Source: Bacteroidales bacterium
Lineage (GTDB): Bacteria; Bacteroidota; Bacteroidia; Bacteroidales; UBA932
NCBI GenBank assembly: GCA_017509755.1
Contig: JAFWOY010000039.1
Span: forward strand, 88,738-152,737
Length of the DNA stretch: 64,000 nucleotides
Reading direction: 5' to 3'
The notes below the pieces were generated by a model, which saw only the letters and a list, made by a program, of their open reading frames with translations, was not told the DNA's origin and searched no databases. Shown piece after piece: positions 54,601 to 62,668 of the stretch. Numbering within the stretch: position 1 is the first letter of the stretch; every line of letters starts with the position of its first letter. The position numbers were made by a program, and so were the translations under genes.

Positions 54601-54711
54601 CGCTGGAGGCCAACTATCTGACCCTCAGCTAGATCCTTAATCTCGCCCCACTGCAGTACGGTGGGGCGAGATTGCTTTATGGGTTGACTGACAGGATTTT
54701 GATCTCCAGCG
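54601..54711 (-). repeat. 111-bp inverted-repeat element, copy 2
   Basis: Same boundaries as copy 1 (CGCTGGAG at 54601-54608, CTCCAGCG at 54704-54711) and the same central palindrome (54639-54673, one base different in the left arm), but reversed: the reverse complement of copy 1 aligns along its full length. It lies between cca and the promoter of the RND-fak-plsX operon, in the only 219-bp gap of that region. Confidence 0.85.
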
Positions 54712-54731
54712 TAAAAGCTCGCTCCAGTATT

Positions 54732-54760
54732 TTTGGAATTGTGAATTAGTCGTATATTTG
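54732..54760 (+). promoter_or_regulatory. Promoter of the RND-fakA-fakB-plsX operon
   Basis: TTTG (54732-54735), 17 nt, TATATTTG (54753-54760). The ATG of the first gene is 24 nt further on. Confidence 0.65.
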
Positions 54761-54784
54761 CACCTTGATTTATAGAACGAAACA

Positions 54785-57271
54785 ATGCACCGGATTTTTC
54801 TTCCGATCTACCGATATTTCAAGGGGCACAAGGGTGTGCTGTATCTTGTGCTGATTGCCACGACGCTGGTATTTGCCTTCTTCGGATCCAAACTGCGTTA
54901 TGAGGAGGACATCATCAAACTGATGCCGCGGTCTAGTCTGGACACAGAACTGGCTTTCAGCGACATCGGACTGAAAGACAAGATTTTCATCCAAATCACG
55001 GCCCGCAATCCCGAGGAAGCGCTCGATACCTGGACGCTGGGAAGCTATATCGATGAATTCACGGATGCCGTCCGCGCCCGCGACACCGCAGGGAAATATC
55101 TGGTCGGTATCCTCAGCGCACTGGAAATCGAGACGGCGCTCGGCGCGATGGACTATGGATTCGAGCATCTCCCCTCTTTCATCGACACCGGCTATTACGA
55201 AGCCTTTGCCCAGGCATTGACGCCGGAGGCCATGGAAGCGCAGATGACCCGCAATGTCGCCCTCATCGAAGCAGACATGACCGGCGAAACGACCCAGCTG
55301 GTCTGCACCGACCCGCTCGGCCTGCGCGACATCTTCCTGGCGGACATCCTGCCTGAAGAAGGCGGCAGCATAGGCGGATTTACCGTCGAGGACGGCCATT
55401 TCTTCTGTCCCGACAAGAGCGTTGCCCTGGCGTTCCTGACGCCGAAATTCACCCAGACCGACTCCTACAATTCCACCCGGTTCTCCCGGATCCTGAATCA
55501 GGAACGGAAGGTTTTCGAGACGGCCCATCCGGAAGTGCGCATCCTGATCCACGGCGCGCCGCTCGGCGCTGTATCCAATGCAGGCACGATCAAGAAAGAC
55601 CTTGTGATGACGATCGGCATCTCACTGCTCATCATCCTGCTTATCCTGATGGTCTGTTTCCGCCGGCTGGCCTTCATCGGTCACATGGTGGCCCCGGTTG
55701 TCTATGGGACAATCTTCGCCCTGGCCTGCCTCTATTGGATTAAAGGCTCGATGTCCCTGATGGCACTCGGTGTCGGCGCTATCGTGCTGGGCGTGGCCCT
55801 CAGCTACTGCCTGCACGTGCTGATCCATTACTACTTCACCGGCGATGTGGAACAGATGCTGCAGGAAGAGTCCACACCGGTCTTCCTGGGCTGCATCACC
55901 ACGGTCGGCGCGTTCATGGCCCTGCTTTTCACGGAGAGCGACCTGCTGCGCGATTTCGGCCTGTTCGCCGCTTTTGCGCTGATCGGCAGCACTGCCTATT
56001 CCCTGATTTTCCTGCCCCAGTTCCTCAAACCCGGGCACGTGAAACACCAGCAGGCGGCCGGATTCAAGGGCATCGACCGCTTCAATAATCTGCCCTGGGA
56101 TTGCAACTGGCTGATTCTCGGCGCTCTGCTTGTCATCATCGTCGTCAGTGTCGTGATGGCGCCGCGCGTCCGGTTCGACAGCGACCTGCGCAACCTCGAC
56201 TATGACAATGTCGAACTGGTGGAGAGCCAGAATCTCTATTACGAGAAGAACCAAAGCGGCTACATGGACCTCTACTTCGCCGCTTACGACGAAGACCTGG
56301 ACCAGGCACTCGAATACAATAAATTGCTGGAAAAGCGGCTGGAAGACCTCTCGGAGCAAGGGCTGGTCAAGGGATACAATTCGCTGGTACCGCTCCTGTT
56401 CCAGTCCACACGCGACCAGGAAATGCGCATCGCGGCCTGGCAGGCATTCTGGTCGCCCGAGCGGCTGGCCCGTGTCCGGCGTGACCTCGACGCGGCTGCG
56501 CGCCGCCATAAACTTGACCCGGGACTTTTCGCTCCATTCTATGCACTCGTCGAGGCTGATTACGAGCCCGGCTCGCTTGTGAATGCGGGTGTCGTGCCCC
56601 CGGAATTGCTGTCAAACTACATCGAGGAACAGGTCAATGGCCGGAAGATGATTTTCACTTCGGTCTCATTTGCACCGGAAGATATGGATGCGGTGATCGA
56701 AGGCCTGATCGACGGCCCGCAGACGCTTGTGCTGGAACCTTTCTACTACTGCCGGGACCTGGTGGAAATCATCCACGACGACTTCAACACGACCCTCTGG
56801 ATTTCCTCACTCTTCGTGCTGCTGGTGCTGCTGCTGGCTTTCCGGAACCTGTGGGTCTCGCTGATCGCCTTCTTCCCGATGTTCCTGTCCTGGTACGTCC
56901 TGCAGGGACTGATGGCCATCTTCGGGCTGGAATTCAACATGATCAACATCGTCATATCGACCTTCGTGTTCGGTATCGGCGTTGACTATAGCATATTTGT
57001 AATGGAAGGCCTGCTGCAGGAAGCCCGCACCGGCGAAAGCCAACGGCTGGAATGGCACAAGGTCGCCATCTTCTTCTCCGCGCTGGTGCTGATCATCGTG
57101 GTAGGCTCGCTGATCTTCGCCCACCATCCGGCCATCAGTTCTACAGGGCGCATCACCCTCATCGGCATGCTTTCCACCATCCTGCTGACCTACTCGCTCG
57201 AACCGTTCGTTTTCCGCAAGCTGCTGAAGACAGGCTGGTTCCGGCGGAGCCTCAAACTTGACAAAAACTGA
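54785..57271 (+). CDS. RND/MMPL-superfamily transporter (hydrophobe exporter type)
   Basis: An 828-residue inner-membrane protein with the duplicated RND layout: one helix, a large periplasmic loop (about residues 40-270), a bundle of five helices, another single helix near 440, a second loop and a final bundle. Landmarks are VFAFFGSKLRYEEDIIKLMP, LGVGAIVLGVALSYCLHVLIHYY and VISTFVFGIGVDYSIFVMEGLLQEAR, the last with the GxGxDY of SSD/MMPL proteins. Relatives move lipids, hopanoids or other hydrophobic compounds. It is the first of five tightly coupled genes; its TGA overlaps the ATG of the fatty-acid kinase gene, which suggests that its cargo is an acyl lipid. Confidence 0.85.
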   Translation: MHRIFLPIYRYFKGHKGVLYLVLIATTLVFAFFGSKLRYEEDIIKLMPRSSLDTELAFSDIGLKDKIFIQITARNPEEALDTWTLGSYIDEFTDAVRARDTAGKYLVGILSALEIETALGAMDYGFEHLPSFIDTGYYEAFAQALTPEAMEAQMTRNVALIEADMTGETTQLVCTDPLGLRDIFLADILPEEGGSIGGFTVEDGHFFCPDKSVALAFLTPKFTQTDSYNSTRFSRILNQERKVFETAHPEVRILIHGAPLGAVSNAGTIKKDLVMTIGISLLIILLILMVCFRRLAFIGHMVAPVVYGTIFALACLYWIKGSMSLMALGVGAIVLGVALSYCLHVLIHYYFTGDVEQMLQEESTPVFLGCITTVGAFMALLFTESDLLRDFGLFAAFALIGSTAYSLIFLPQFLKPGHVKHQQAAGFKGIDRFNNLPWDCNWLILGALLVIIVVSVVMAPRVRFDSDLRNLDYDNVELVESQNLYYEKNQSGYMDLYFAAYDEDLDQALEYNKLLEKRLEDLSEQGLVKGYNSLVPLLFQSTRDQEMRIAAWQAFWSPERLARVRRDLDAAARRHKLDPGLFAPFYALVEADYEPGSLVNAGVVPPELLSNYIEEQVNGRKMIFTSVSFAPEDMDAVIEGLIDGPQTLVLEPFYYCRDLVEIIHDDFNTTLWISSLFVLLVLLLAFRNLWVSLIAFFPMFLSWYVLQGLMAIFGLEFNMINIVISTFVFGIGVDYSIFVMEGLLQEARTGESQRLEWHKVAIFFSALVLIIVVGSLIFAHHPAISSTGRITLIGMLSTILLTYSLEPFVFRKLLKTGWFRRSLKLDKN

Positions 57272-58869
57272 TGGATCTCCTCGACGGAAAACATTATCTG
57301 GCTATGGTCCGCGGCGGTGCCGCCCGGCTCAACCTGCATCGAAAAACCATCAATGACCTGAATGTCTTCCCGATTCCGGACGGCGACACCGGCGACAATA
57401 TGTACATGACCCTGGAAGCAGGCTGCCATGGGACGGATGCAAACCTCTGCGAGGCTGCCGATGCCGTTTCCCAAGGCATGCTGACCGGCGCCCGTGGCAA
57501 TTCAGGTGTCATCCTCTCCCGTATTTTTGCCGGCATTGCCCGGGGGCTTGCCGGGAAAACGGAAGCCGATATCAGGACTTTCGAACAGGCGATGGCCTGT
57601 GGCGTCGAATCTTCCTATAAAGCCGTGGCCACCCCGGTTGAAGGCACCATCCTGACCGTTTTCCGGGAAGGAGTCCAAGCAGCAGCCGGGAGCAAAAGTT
57701 TCGAAGAGTATTTTGACCTGCTCATCCCGGCCATGGACCTGTCCCTCCAACATACACCGGAACTGCTTGACGTGCTGAAAAAAGCCGGCGTGGTGGACAG
57801 CGGCGGCGCCGGATTGCTTTATGTCGCTGAAGGCATGCGGGCCGCCCTGCATGGGGAAGCCGAAGCCCTGCCGGAAACAGCCGCTGACACACCGGCACAG
57901 CACATCGACCTGAACGCCTTCACGGAAGACAGCGTCCTGGAATTCGGCTACTGCACCGAGTTCTTGCTCCGGCTGCAGCGCAGCAAAGTGGACCTGGACC
58001 GTTTCGACGAGACCGTCATCGCCGACTGGCTGGCGGCCCACGGCGAATCGCTGGTCTTTTTCCGCGACGGTTCCATCATCAAAGTGCATGTCCATACCCA
58101 CACGCCCGGCGAGATCCTCAACCACTGCCAGCAGTATGGGGAATTCCTGACGCTCAAGATCGAGAACATGACGCTCCAGCACCACGAGAACCATATGGAC
58201 GAGCGCTTCCACCTGAAAGGCAAGGCGCTCGGCGTAGTGGCCGTTGCTGCAGGCACGAAGCTTCAGGAACAATTTCGGGAGATGGGTGCCGACGAGGTCA
58301 TCGAAGGCGGCCAGACGATGAATCCGCCGGTACAAGCTTTCCTGGAAGCTTTCGACCGCATTGGAGCCGAAAACATCCTGGTACTGCCCAACAATGGAAA
58401 CATCCTGCTCACAGCCCAACAGGCGGCCGCGATGTACCGGCAGGCACGTGTCGAAGTCATCCCTACCCACAGTTTGGGAGAAGGCTACTACGCCCTGGCG
58501 AATCTCGATACCTCCGATAGTATCGACGCAATCGTACCGCAACTGAACGAGGCGCTGGAAGGAACCGTTACCGGGCTGGTCTCACGGGCAATCCGCGACA
58601 GTGCCGCCGGCCATACCGGCGATTATCTGGGCCTCAGCGGAAAAGACATCCTCTGCGGCGCGGCGGACCGCAAGGAAGTGCTGCTGGCGCTGGCGCAGAA
58701 ACTGGATGCTGGCAGCCACGACATCGCCGTGCTTTTCCAAGGCGCCGATGTGCCGGATGCGGAAGCGGCGCAAGCCGCGGATGCACTTGCCGCTGCCTTC
58801 CCCCGCACCGAAACCACCCTCATCGAGGGCGGACAACCTGTCTATGATTATATCCTCTTGTTATGTTGA
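57271..58869 (+). CDS. fakA: DAK-phosphatase/FakA-like fatty acid kinase
   Basis: A 532-residue YloV/FakA-type protein. The N-terminal DhaL-like kinase domain has NVFPIPDGDTGDNMYMTLEAG with the metal-binding Asp cluster (about residues 37-44) and LTGARGNSGVILSRIFAGI. The middle domain has EFGYCTEFLLRL and SLVFFRDGSIIKVHVHTHTPGEIL. The C-terminal third, VVAVAAGTKLQEQFREMGADEVIEGGQTMNP in short blocks, matches the EDD-related part. In firmicutes FakA phosphorylates fatty acids presented by FakB (DegV family); the next gene is a DegV-family member, overlapping by 7 bp, so a FakAB pair is very likely. Confidence 0.88.
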   Translation: MDLLDGKHYLAMVRGGAARLNLHRKTINDLNVFPIPDGDTGDNMYMTLEAGCHGTDANLCEAADAVSQGMLTGARGNSGVILSRIFAGIARGLAGKTEADIRTFEQAMACGVESSYKAVATPVEGTILTVFREGVQAAAGSKSFEEYFDLLIPAMDLSLQHTPELLDVLKKAGVVDSGGAGLLYVAEGMRAALHGEAEALPETAADTPAQHIDLNAFTEDSVLEFGYCTEFLLRLQRSKVDLDRFDETVIADWLAAHGESLVFFRDGSIIKVHVHTHTPGEILNHCQQYGEFLTLKIENMTLQHHENHMDERFHLKGKALGVVAVAAGTKLQEQFREMGADEVIEGGQTMNPPVQAFLEAFDRIGAENILVLPNNGNILLTAQQAAAMYRQARVEVIPTHSLGEGYYALANLDTSDSIDAIVPQLNEALEGTVTGLVSRAIRDSAAGHTGDYLGLSGKDILCGAADRKEVLLALAQKLDAGSHDIAVLFQGADVPDAEAAQAADALAAAFPRTETTLIEGGQPVYDYILLLC

Positions 58870-59732
58870 CACTTTATACTGATACCGACACCGACATTAC
58901 GCCCGCTGTCGCCGCTGAATACGGCTACAAACTCATCAGCATGCCTTACAGCGTGGATGCGAAAACAGTCTATCCGTACGTGGATTTCACGGAATTCGAC
59001 GCCCGCAGTTTCTACGACATGCTGCGCCGCGGCGTGCTGCCCACCACCAGCGCCATTTCCAAGGAGCGCTACATCGAATACTTTGAACCGGAACTGGCTG
59101 CCGGCAACGACATCCTCTACGTCCATTTCTCCCGGGCCATGACCATCACCTTCGATGCGATGGACCAGGCCGTGGCAGAACTGCGGGCCAAATACCCGGC
59201 GCGCCGCTTCGCGGAGATCGACACCAAAGGCATCACCACAATCAGCTATGCCATCGTCCGTGCGGTCGGCGACCTGATCAAGGCTGGCAAGACCCTTGAC
59301 GAAGTGCTCGCCTGGGCGGAAACCGAGGTCGATCATTATGCCATGTATTTCTATGCCGATGACCTGAAATTCTTCCGGCGCAGCGGCCGCGTCAGCGGTC
59401 TGGCGGCAACGATGGGTACGCTCATCGGCATCCGTCCGATCATCTATATGTCCGCCGAGGGCAAGATGGTGTCGTGCGGAACGGAAAAAGGACGGGCCAA
59501 GGCGATGGACCGCCTCATCCGCGAGGTAGCCGAACTGGGTGACAATATCAAAGGTTACCGTTTCTACGTGGGCCACACCGACGCCCCTGAACTCGCACAG
59601 GACTTGGGCCGCGCCTTGAAGGAGCGCTTTGGCCAGGACCTGAACATCGAATACGTGGTCTGCAACCCGACGGCCGGCAGTCATGCGGGGCCTAACGGGG
59701 TGGCGGTCTGCTTCCATGCTGTTCATCGGTAG
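58863..59732 (+). CDS. fakB: DegV/FakB family fatty-acid-binding protein
   Basis: A 289-residue EDD-fold protein. It starts LTLYTDTDTDITPAVAAEYG, has the ligand-binding loop LPTTSAISKERYIEYFE (usually TSQPS in this family), VHFSRAMTITFDAM, and the second lobe with FRRSGRVSGLAATMGTLIGIRPIIYMSAEGKM in short blocks. FakB proteins hold a fatty acid in a deep pocket for phosphorylation by FakA. Its 7-bp overlap with the kinase gene argues that they work together. Confidence 0.88.
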   Translation: MLTLYTDTDTDITPAVAAEYGYKLISMPYSVDAKTVYPYVDFTEFDARSFYDMLRRGVLPTTSAISKERYIEYFEPELAAGNDILYVHFSRAMTITFDAMDQAVAELRAKYPARRFAEIDTKGITTISYAIVRAVGDLIKAGKTLDEVLAWAETEVDHYAMYFYADDLKFFRRSGRVSGLAATMGTLIGIRPIIYMSAEGKMVSCGTEKGRAKAMDRLIREVAELGDNIKGYRFYVGHTDAPELAQDLGRALKERFGQDLNIEYVVCNPTAGSHAGPNGVAVCFHAVHR

Positions 59733-59737
59733 GAAGA

Positions 59738-60886
59738 ATGACAGTGAAACGCAGCATGGCAGTAACCGTTAAACAAGTGACGACGCGGCGCGAGCAGCGG
59801 GAGTTCCTGGATTTCCCGCTGAATCTCTACAAGGGGAATCCGTATTTCGTGCCGCCGTTCTACAGCGACGAGCAGAAAATGTTCCGGCCCGGCTATGTCT
59901 ATAACGACTGCTGCGACTGGATCTGCTTCAACGCCTACCGGGACGGGACAATCGTCGGCCGCATCCAGGGCATCATCCAGAAAGCCGCCAACGCCAAGAA
60001 CGGCGAACGGCGCGCCCGCTTCACCCGCTTTGACGCCATCGACGATGTCGCGGTCTCACGCGCCCTGTTCGAAGCCGTGGAGCGCTGGGCGGTGGAAAAA
60101 GGGATGGACACGCTCTGCGGGCCGCTGAGTTTCTCCGACCTGGAGCGTGAAGGCCTGCTGGTCGAAGGTTTCGACCAGCCCCAGACCTTTGAAGAACAAT
60201 ATAACGCTGAATACTATCAGCACCACATCGAGCAGCTTGGTTTTGCCAAGGAAATCGACTGGACCGAATCACGGCTGTATGCGCCCGATCCGTCGGAAGA
60301 TGAAGAAGACCTCGACAAACTGACCGATTTCATTTTCCGCCGCTACAAGCTGCATTTCGGCCCCTCGAAGAACGCCCGGGATTTCCTGCAGCGCTATGCC
60401 GACGATATTTTCGAACTCATCGACAAGTCGTACGAAGGCCTTTACGGCACGGTTCCTTTCACCGAAGGGATGAAGAAACTGATGATCGACAATTTCCGGC
60501 TGGTCATCAGCCCGAAATACACGGCCGTCATCCTCGACGAGAACGACAAGATGGTCTGCTTCGGCTTCGCCATCCCTGCCCTGGCCTCCGCCCTTGTCGG
60601 GACCAAGGGCCGTTTCACGCCCAAAGTTCTCTGGCGGCTGCTGCGCAACATCCGTCATCCGAAGGTCATCGACCTCTGCCTGATCGGCGTGGATCCCGTG
60701 TGGCTCAACCGCGGCGTTTCGGTCGCCTTCTCGTCGGCCATCCTGCACATGCTGCGTGACACCGATGTCGAATATGCCGAAACCAATCTCAACCTCGAAG
60801 ACAACTGCGCTATCCAGAACCAGTGGCGCCGCTTCAAGGCCGTGCAGGCCAAGCGCCGGCGCGCTTATGTCAAGTCCTTGTCATGA
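59738..60886 (+). CDS. GNAT-like (YghO-type) protein
   Basis: A 382-residue protein of a poorly studied GNAT-fold-like family. The opening REQREFLDFPLNLYKGNPYFVPPFYSDEQKMF block, the acceptor-like RFTRFDAIDD and a MDTLCGPLSFSDLEREGLLVEGFD segment are the most distinctive parts; a second GNAT-like half follows around residues 180-370. GNAT enzymes move acyl groups from acyl-CoA or acyl-ACP to amines. The position between fakB and plsX (5-bp gap upstream, ATGA overlap downstream) suggests that it may use the acyl donor the other genes make. Catalytic residues cannot be assigned. Confidence 0.65.
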   Translation: MTVKRSMAVTVKQVTTRREQREFLDFPLNLYKGNPYFVPPFYSDEQKMFRPGYVYNDCCDWICFNAYRDGTIVGRIQGIIQKAANAKNGERRARFTRFDAIDDVAVSRALFEAVERWAVEKGMDTLCGPLSFSDLEREGLLVEGFDQPQTFEEQYNAEYYQHHIEQLGFAKEIDWTESRLYAPDPSEDEEDLDKLTDFIFRRYKLHFGPSKNARDFLQRYADDIFELIDKSYEGLYGTVPFTEGMKKLMIDNFRLVISPKYTAVILDENDKMVCFGFAIPALASALVGTKGRFTPKVLWRLLRNIRHPKVIDLCLIGVDPVWLNRGVSVAFSSAILHMLRDTDVEYAETNLNLEDNCAIQNQWRRFKAVQAKRRRAYVKSLS

Positions 60887-61902
60887 TCAAGATCCTCGTT
60901 GACTGCTTCGGCGGCGACCATTCGCCGCAGGCGCCCGTGGCGGGCGCCCTGGCGGCCCTGGCGGCCAATCCCGACCTGTGTCTCATCTTAACAGGTGATG
61001 AAACCCGTTTGAAAGCGGAGCTGGCCGGCAAGTCGTATGACACCGCCCGCCTCGAAATCGTCCACGCCCCCGAAGTCATCGGCTGCGACGAAAAGCCGAC
61101 CGACGTGATCCGCCTCAAGCGCAACAGCTCGATGATGAAAGCCATCATCCTGCTGCGCGACCGCGACGACATCGCCGCCCTGGTCTCCACCGGTTCGACC
61201 GGCGCCCTCGTGACCGGCGCCCTCGTCCGCCTGGGCCGGATTCCCGGCGTCATCCGCCCGGCCTTCTGCCCCCTGCTCCCGACCATGGACGGCGGCATCG
61301 TCGGCATCTGCGACAGCGGCGCCAACCCCGAAGTCACGCCAGCCCACCTGCGTCAGTTCGCCATCATGGCCAGCCTCTATCTGGAGAATGTTTACGGGGT
61401 AACCCGGCCTCGGACAGCCCTGCTCAACGTCGGCAAGGAACCTGAAAAGGGCGACGACATCCGGCGCGAGACCTACCAGCTGTTGCAGGAAACACCGTCC
61501 GTCAACTTCGTCGGCAACATGGAAAGCCGCGACCTGCTCTCCGGCACCTACGACCTGGTGGTCGCCGACGGTTTCTCCGGCAACGTCTTGGTCAAGACCA
61601 CGGAAGGCACGGCCATCGAACTGTTGAAGAAGCTCAAGAAAGACATCTATTCCCGGACCGTTTACAAACTCGGCGCCCTCCTGATGAAAAAGATGTTTCA
61701 GGAGGAAAAGGAATTCATGAATTACCAGAACTACGGCGGCAGCGTCCTGCTCGGCACAGCCAAAGTCGTGGTGAAAGGCCACGGCAGCAGCAAGGCCGTC
61801 GCCGTCGAGAAATGCATCGAGCAAGCCTACAAAATGGAAACCAGCCGCCTCTCCGCCAAGATCGAAGCGGAGATCGCCCGCTACGAACACTACGAAGACT
61901 AA
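60883..61902 (+). CDS. plsX: Phosphate acyltransferase PlsX
   Basis: A 339-residue enzyme that interconverts acyl-ACP and acyl-phosphate. It starts IKILVDCFGGDHSPQAPVAGAL (usual MDxMGGDxxP), then ALVSTGSTGALVTGALVRLGRIPGV, ICDSGANPEVTPAHLRQFA, LLNVGKEPEKG and VVADGFSGNVLVKTTEGTA. The usual neighbours rpmF and fabH are absent; instead it ends the operon with the FakA/FakB-like genes, whose product (acyl-phosphate) is its substrate. Last gene of the unit, with an ATGA overlap to the GNAT-like gene. Confidence 0.95.
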   Translation: MIKILVDCFGGDHSPQAPVAGALAALAANPDLCLILTGDETRLKAELAGKSYDTARLEIVHAPEVIGCDEKPTDVIRLKRNSSMMKAIILLRDRDDIAALVSTGSTGALVTGALVRLGRIPGVIRPAFCPLLPTMDGGIVGICDSGANPEVTPAHLRQFAIMASLYLENVYGVTRPRTALLNVGKEPEKGDDIRRETYQLLQETPSVNFVGNMESRDLLSGTYDLVVADGFSGNVLVKTTEGTAIELLKKLKKDIYSRTVYKLGALLMKKMFQEEKEFMNYQNYGGSVLLGTAKVVVKGHGSSKAVAVEKCIEQAYKMETSRLSAKIEAEIARYEHYED

Positions 61903-61910
61903 ACCAGGCC

Positions 61911-62426
61911 TTAATCCGTGTACTTGATGGTGGCTATAGAACTGTCATACTTGATAGTCTGGATCGTCTGGCCTGTCTTTAACCAGATCTCTGCCAACTG
62001 AGGATTTGATATACAATCCAGTGATGACAACCGGGCATTATGGCTCACGTCTAGGCTCGTCAGTTGATTACTGGAGCACCACAAGACGGTCAACGCGGGG
62101 TTGTGGCTCACGTCCGTACCCGTCGACGGATTCGACTCAGGCACCTCCGTCAGCACGCCGCCCGTCGTTCCCGTGCCTCCGTCGTAACGGTACTTCGTCG
62201 CATACGACTTCCGGTTGAACACCGACACCAGATCGCCGTTCACCCACAACACCATCCCGTTCTCGTCCGCAAACGTCTTCGTCTCCGCCTCACTTTGCGA
62301 CGGACTCTCCGTCTCCACATAAAACTTGCCGTATCTCTCAACCGGACGGACCACGTCCTCCATCTCGCACGATACCGACAGGACGGCCATCAACAGCATG
62401 GCCGTCAGCATTCTGTTCTTACACAT
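61911..62426 (-). CDS. Fimbrillin-like lipoprotein with LRR tail, internally shortened
   Basis: A 171-residue lipoprotein (lipobox LSVSC). The first 95 residues look like the start of a fimbrillin-type Bacteroidetes lipoprotein (ETKTFADENGMVLWVNGDLVSVFNRKS). They run straight into nearly two LRR units (LTSLDVSHNARLSSLDC) and a 31-residue C-terminus almost identical to that of the larger gene next door (NPQLAEIWLKTGQTIQTIKYD). The middle section found in the neighbour, including the second beta domain and most repeats, is missing. It therefore appears to be an internally deleted paralogue. It follows the 42-residue peptide gene by 2 bp. Confidence 0.75.
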   Translation of the reverse strand: MCKNRMLTAMLLMAVLSVSCEMEDVVRPVERYGKFYVETESPSQSEAETKTFADENGMVLWVNGDLVSVFNRKSYATKYRYDGGTGTTGGVLTEVPESNPSTGTDVSHNPALTVLWCSSNQLTSLDVSHNARLSSLDCISNPQLAEIWLKTGQTIQTIKYDSSIATIKYTD

Positions 62427-62428
62427 GA

Positions 62429-62557
62429 CTATATCTCCTCCTCCGGATCCTTGATGATGGGCTCGGTCGGGTCGCTCGCGGCGATCATCCCGGTCAGCTG
62501 GATTTCAATGCTCTCTTGACGCGGCGTCTCATACGCCAGCTTGCTCTTCGTATTCAT
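62429..62557 (-). CDS. Short acidic peptide of the fimbrillin-cluster type
   Basis: A 42-residue peptide: MNTKSKLAYETPRQESIEIQ, then LTGMIAASDPTEPIIKDPEEEI. Short peptides with a K-x-x-YETP start and a GMI-A-S middle are frequent in front of fimbrillin-like or lipoprotein genes in Bacteroidetes, but their function is unknown. It has no signal peptide. The start of the downstream lipoprotein gene is 2 bp after its stop, which suggests translational coupling. Confidence 0.65.
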   Translation of the reverse strand: MNTKSKLAYETPRQESIEIQLTGMIAASDPTEPIIKDPEEEI

Positions 62558-62668
62558 GATAGTTGTATCGTTTTTGGTGTTTTTACTTCGCAGTAACTGT
62601 TGTTGATTAAGGTAATACGTGTCTTGGGCGCGTCGGAATCTATCGTAAACTTGCGCGGGGATCCAGAC

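Noticed and set aside
54480..54785. Minus-strand frame with similarity to a plus-strand frame at 45586 (QSRPT...WGEIKD)
   Set aside because: The similarity is due to the 111-bp repeat present in both; neither frame has an independent coding signature.
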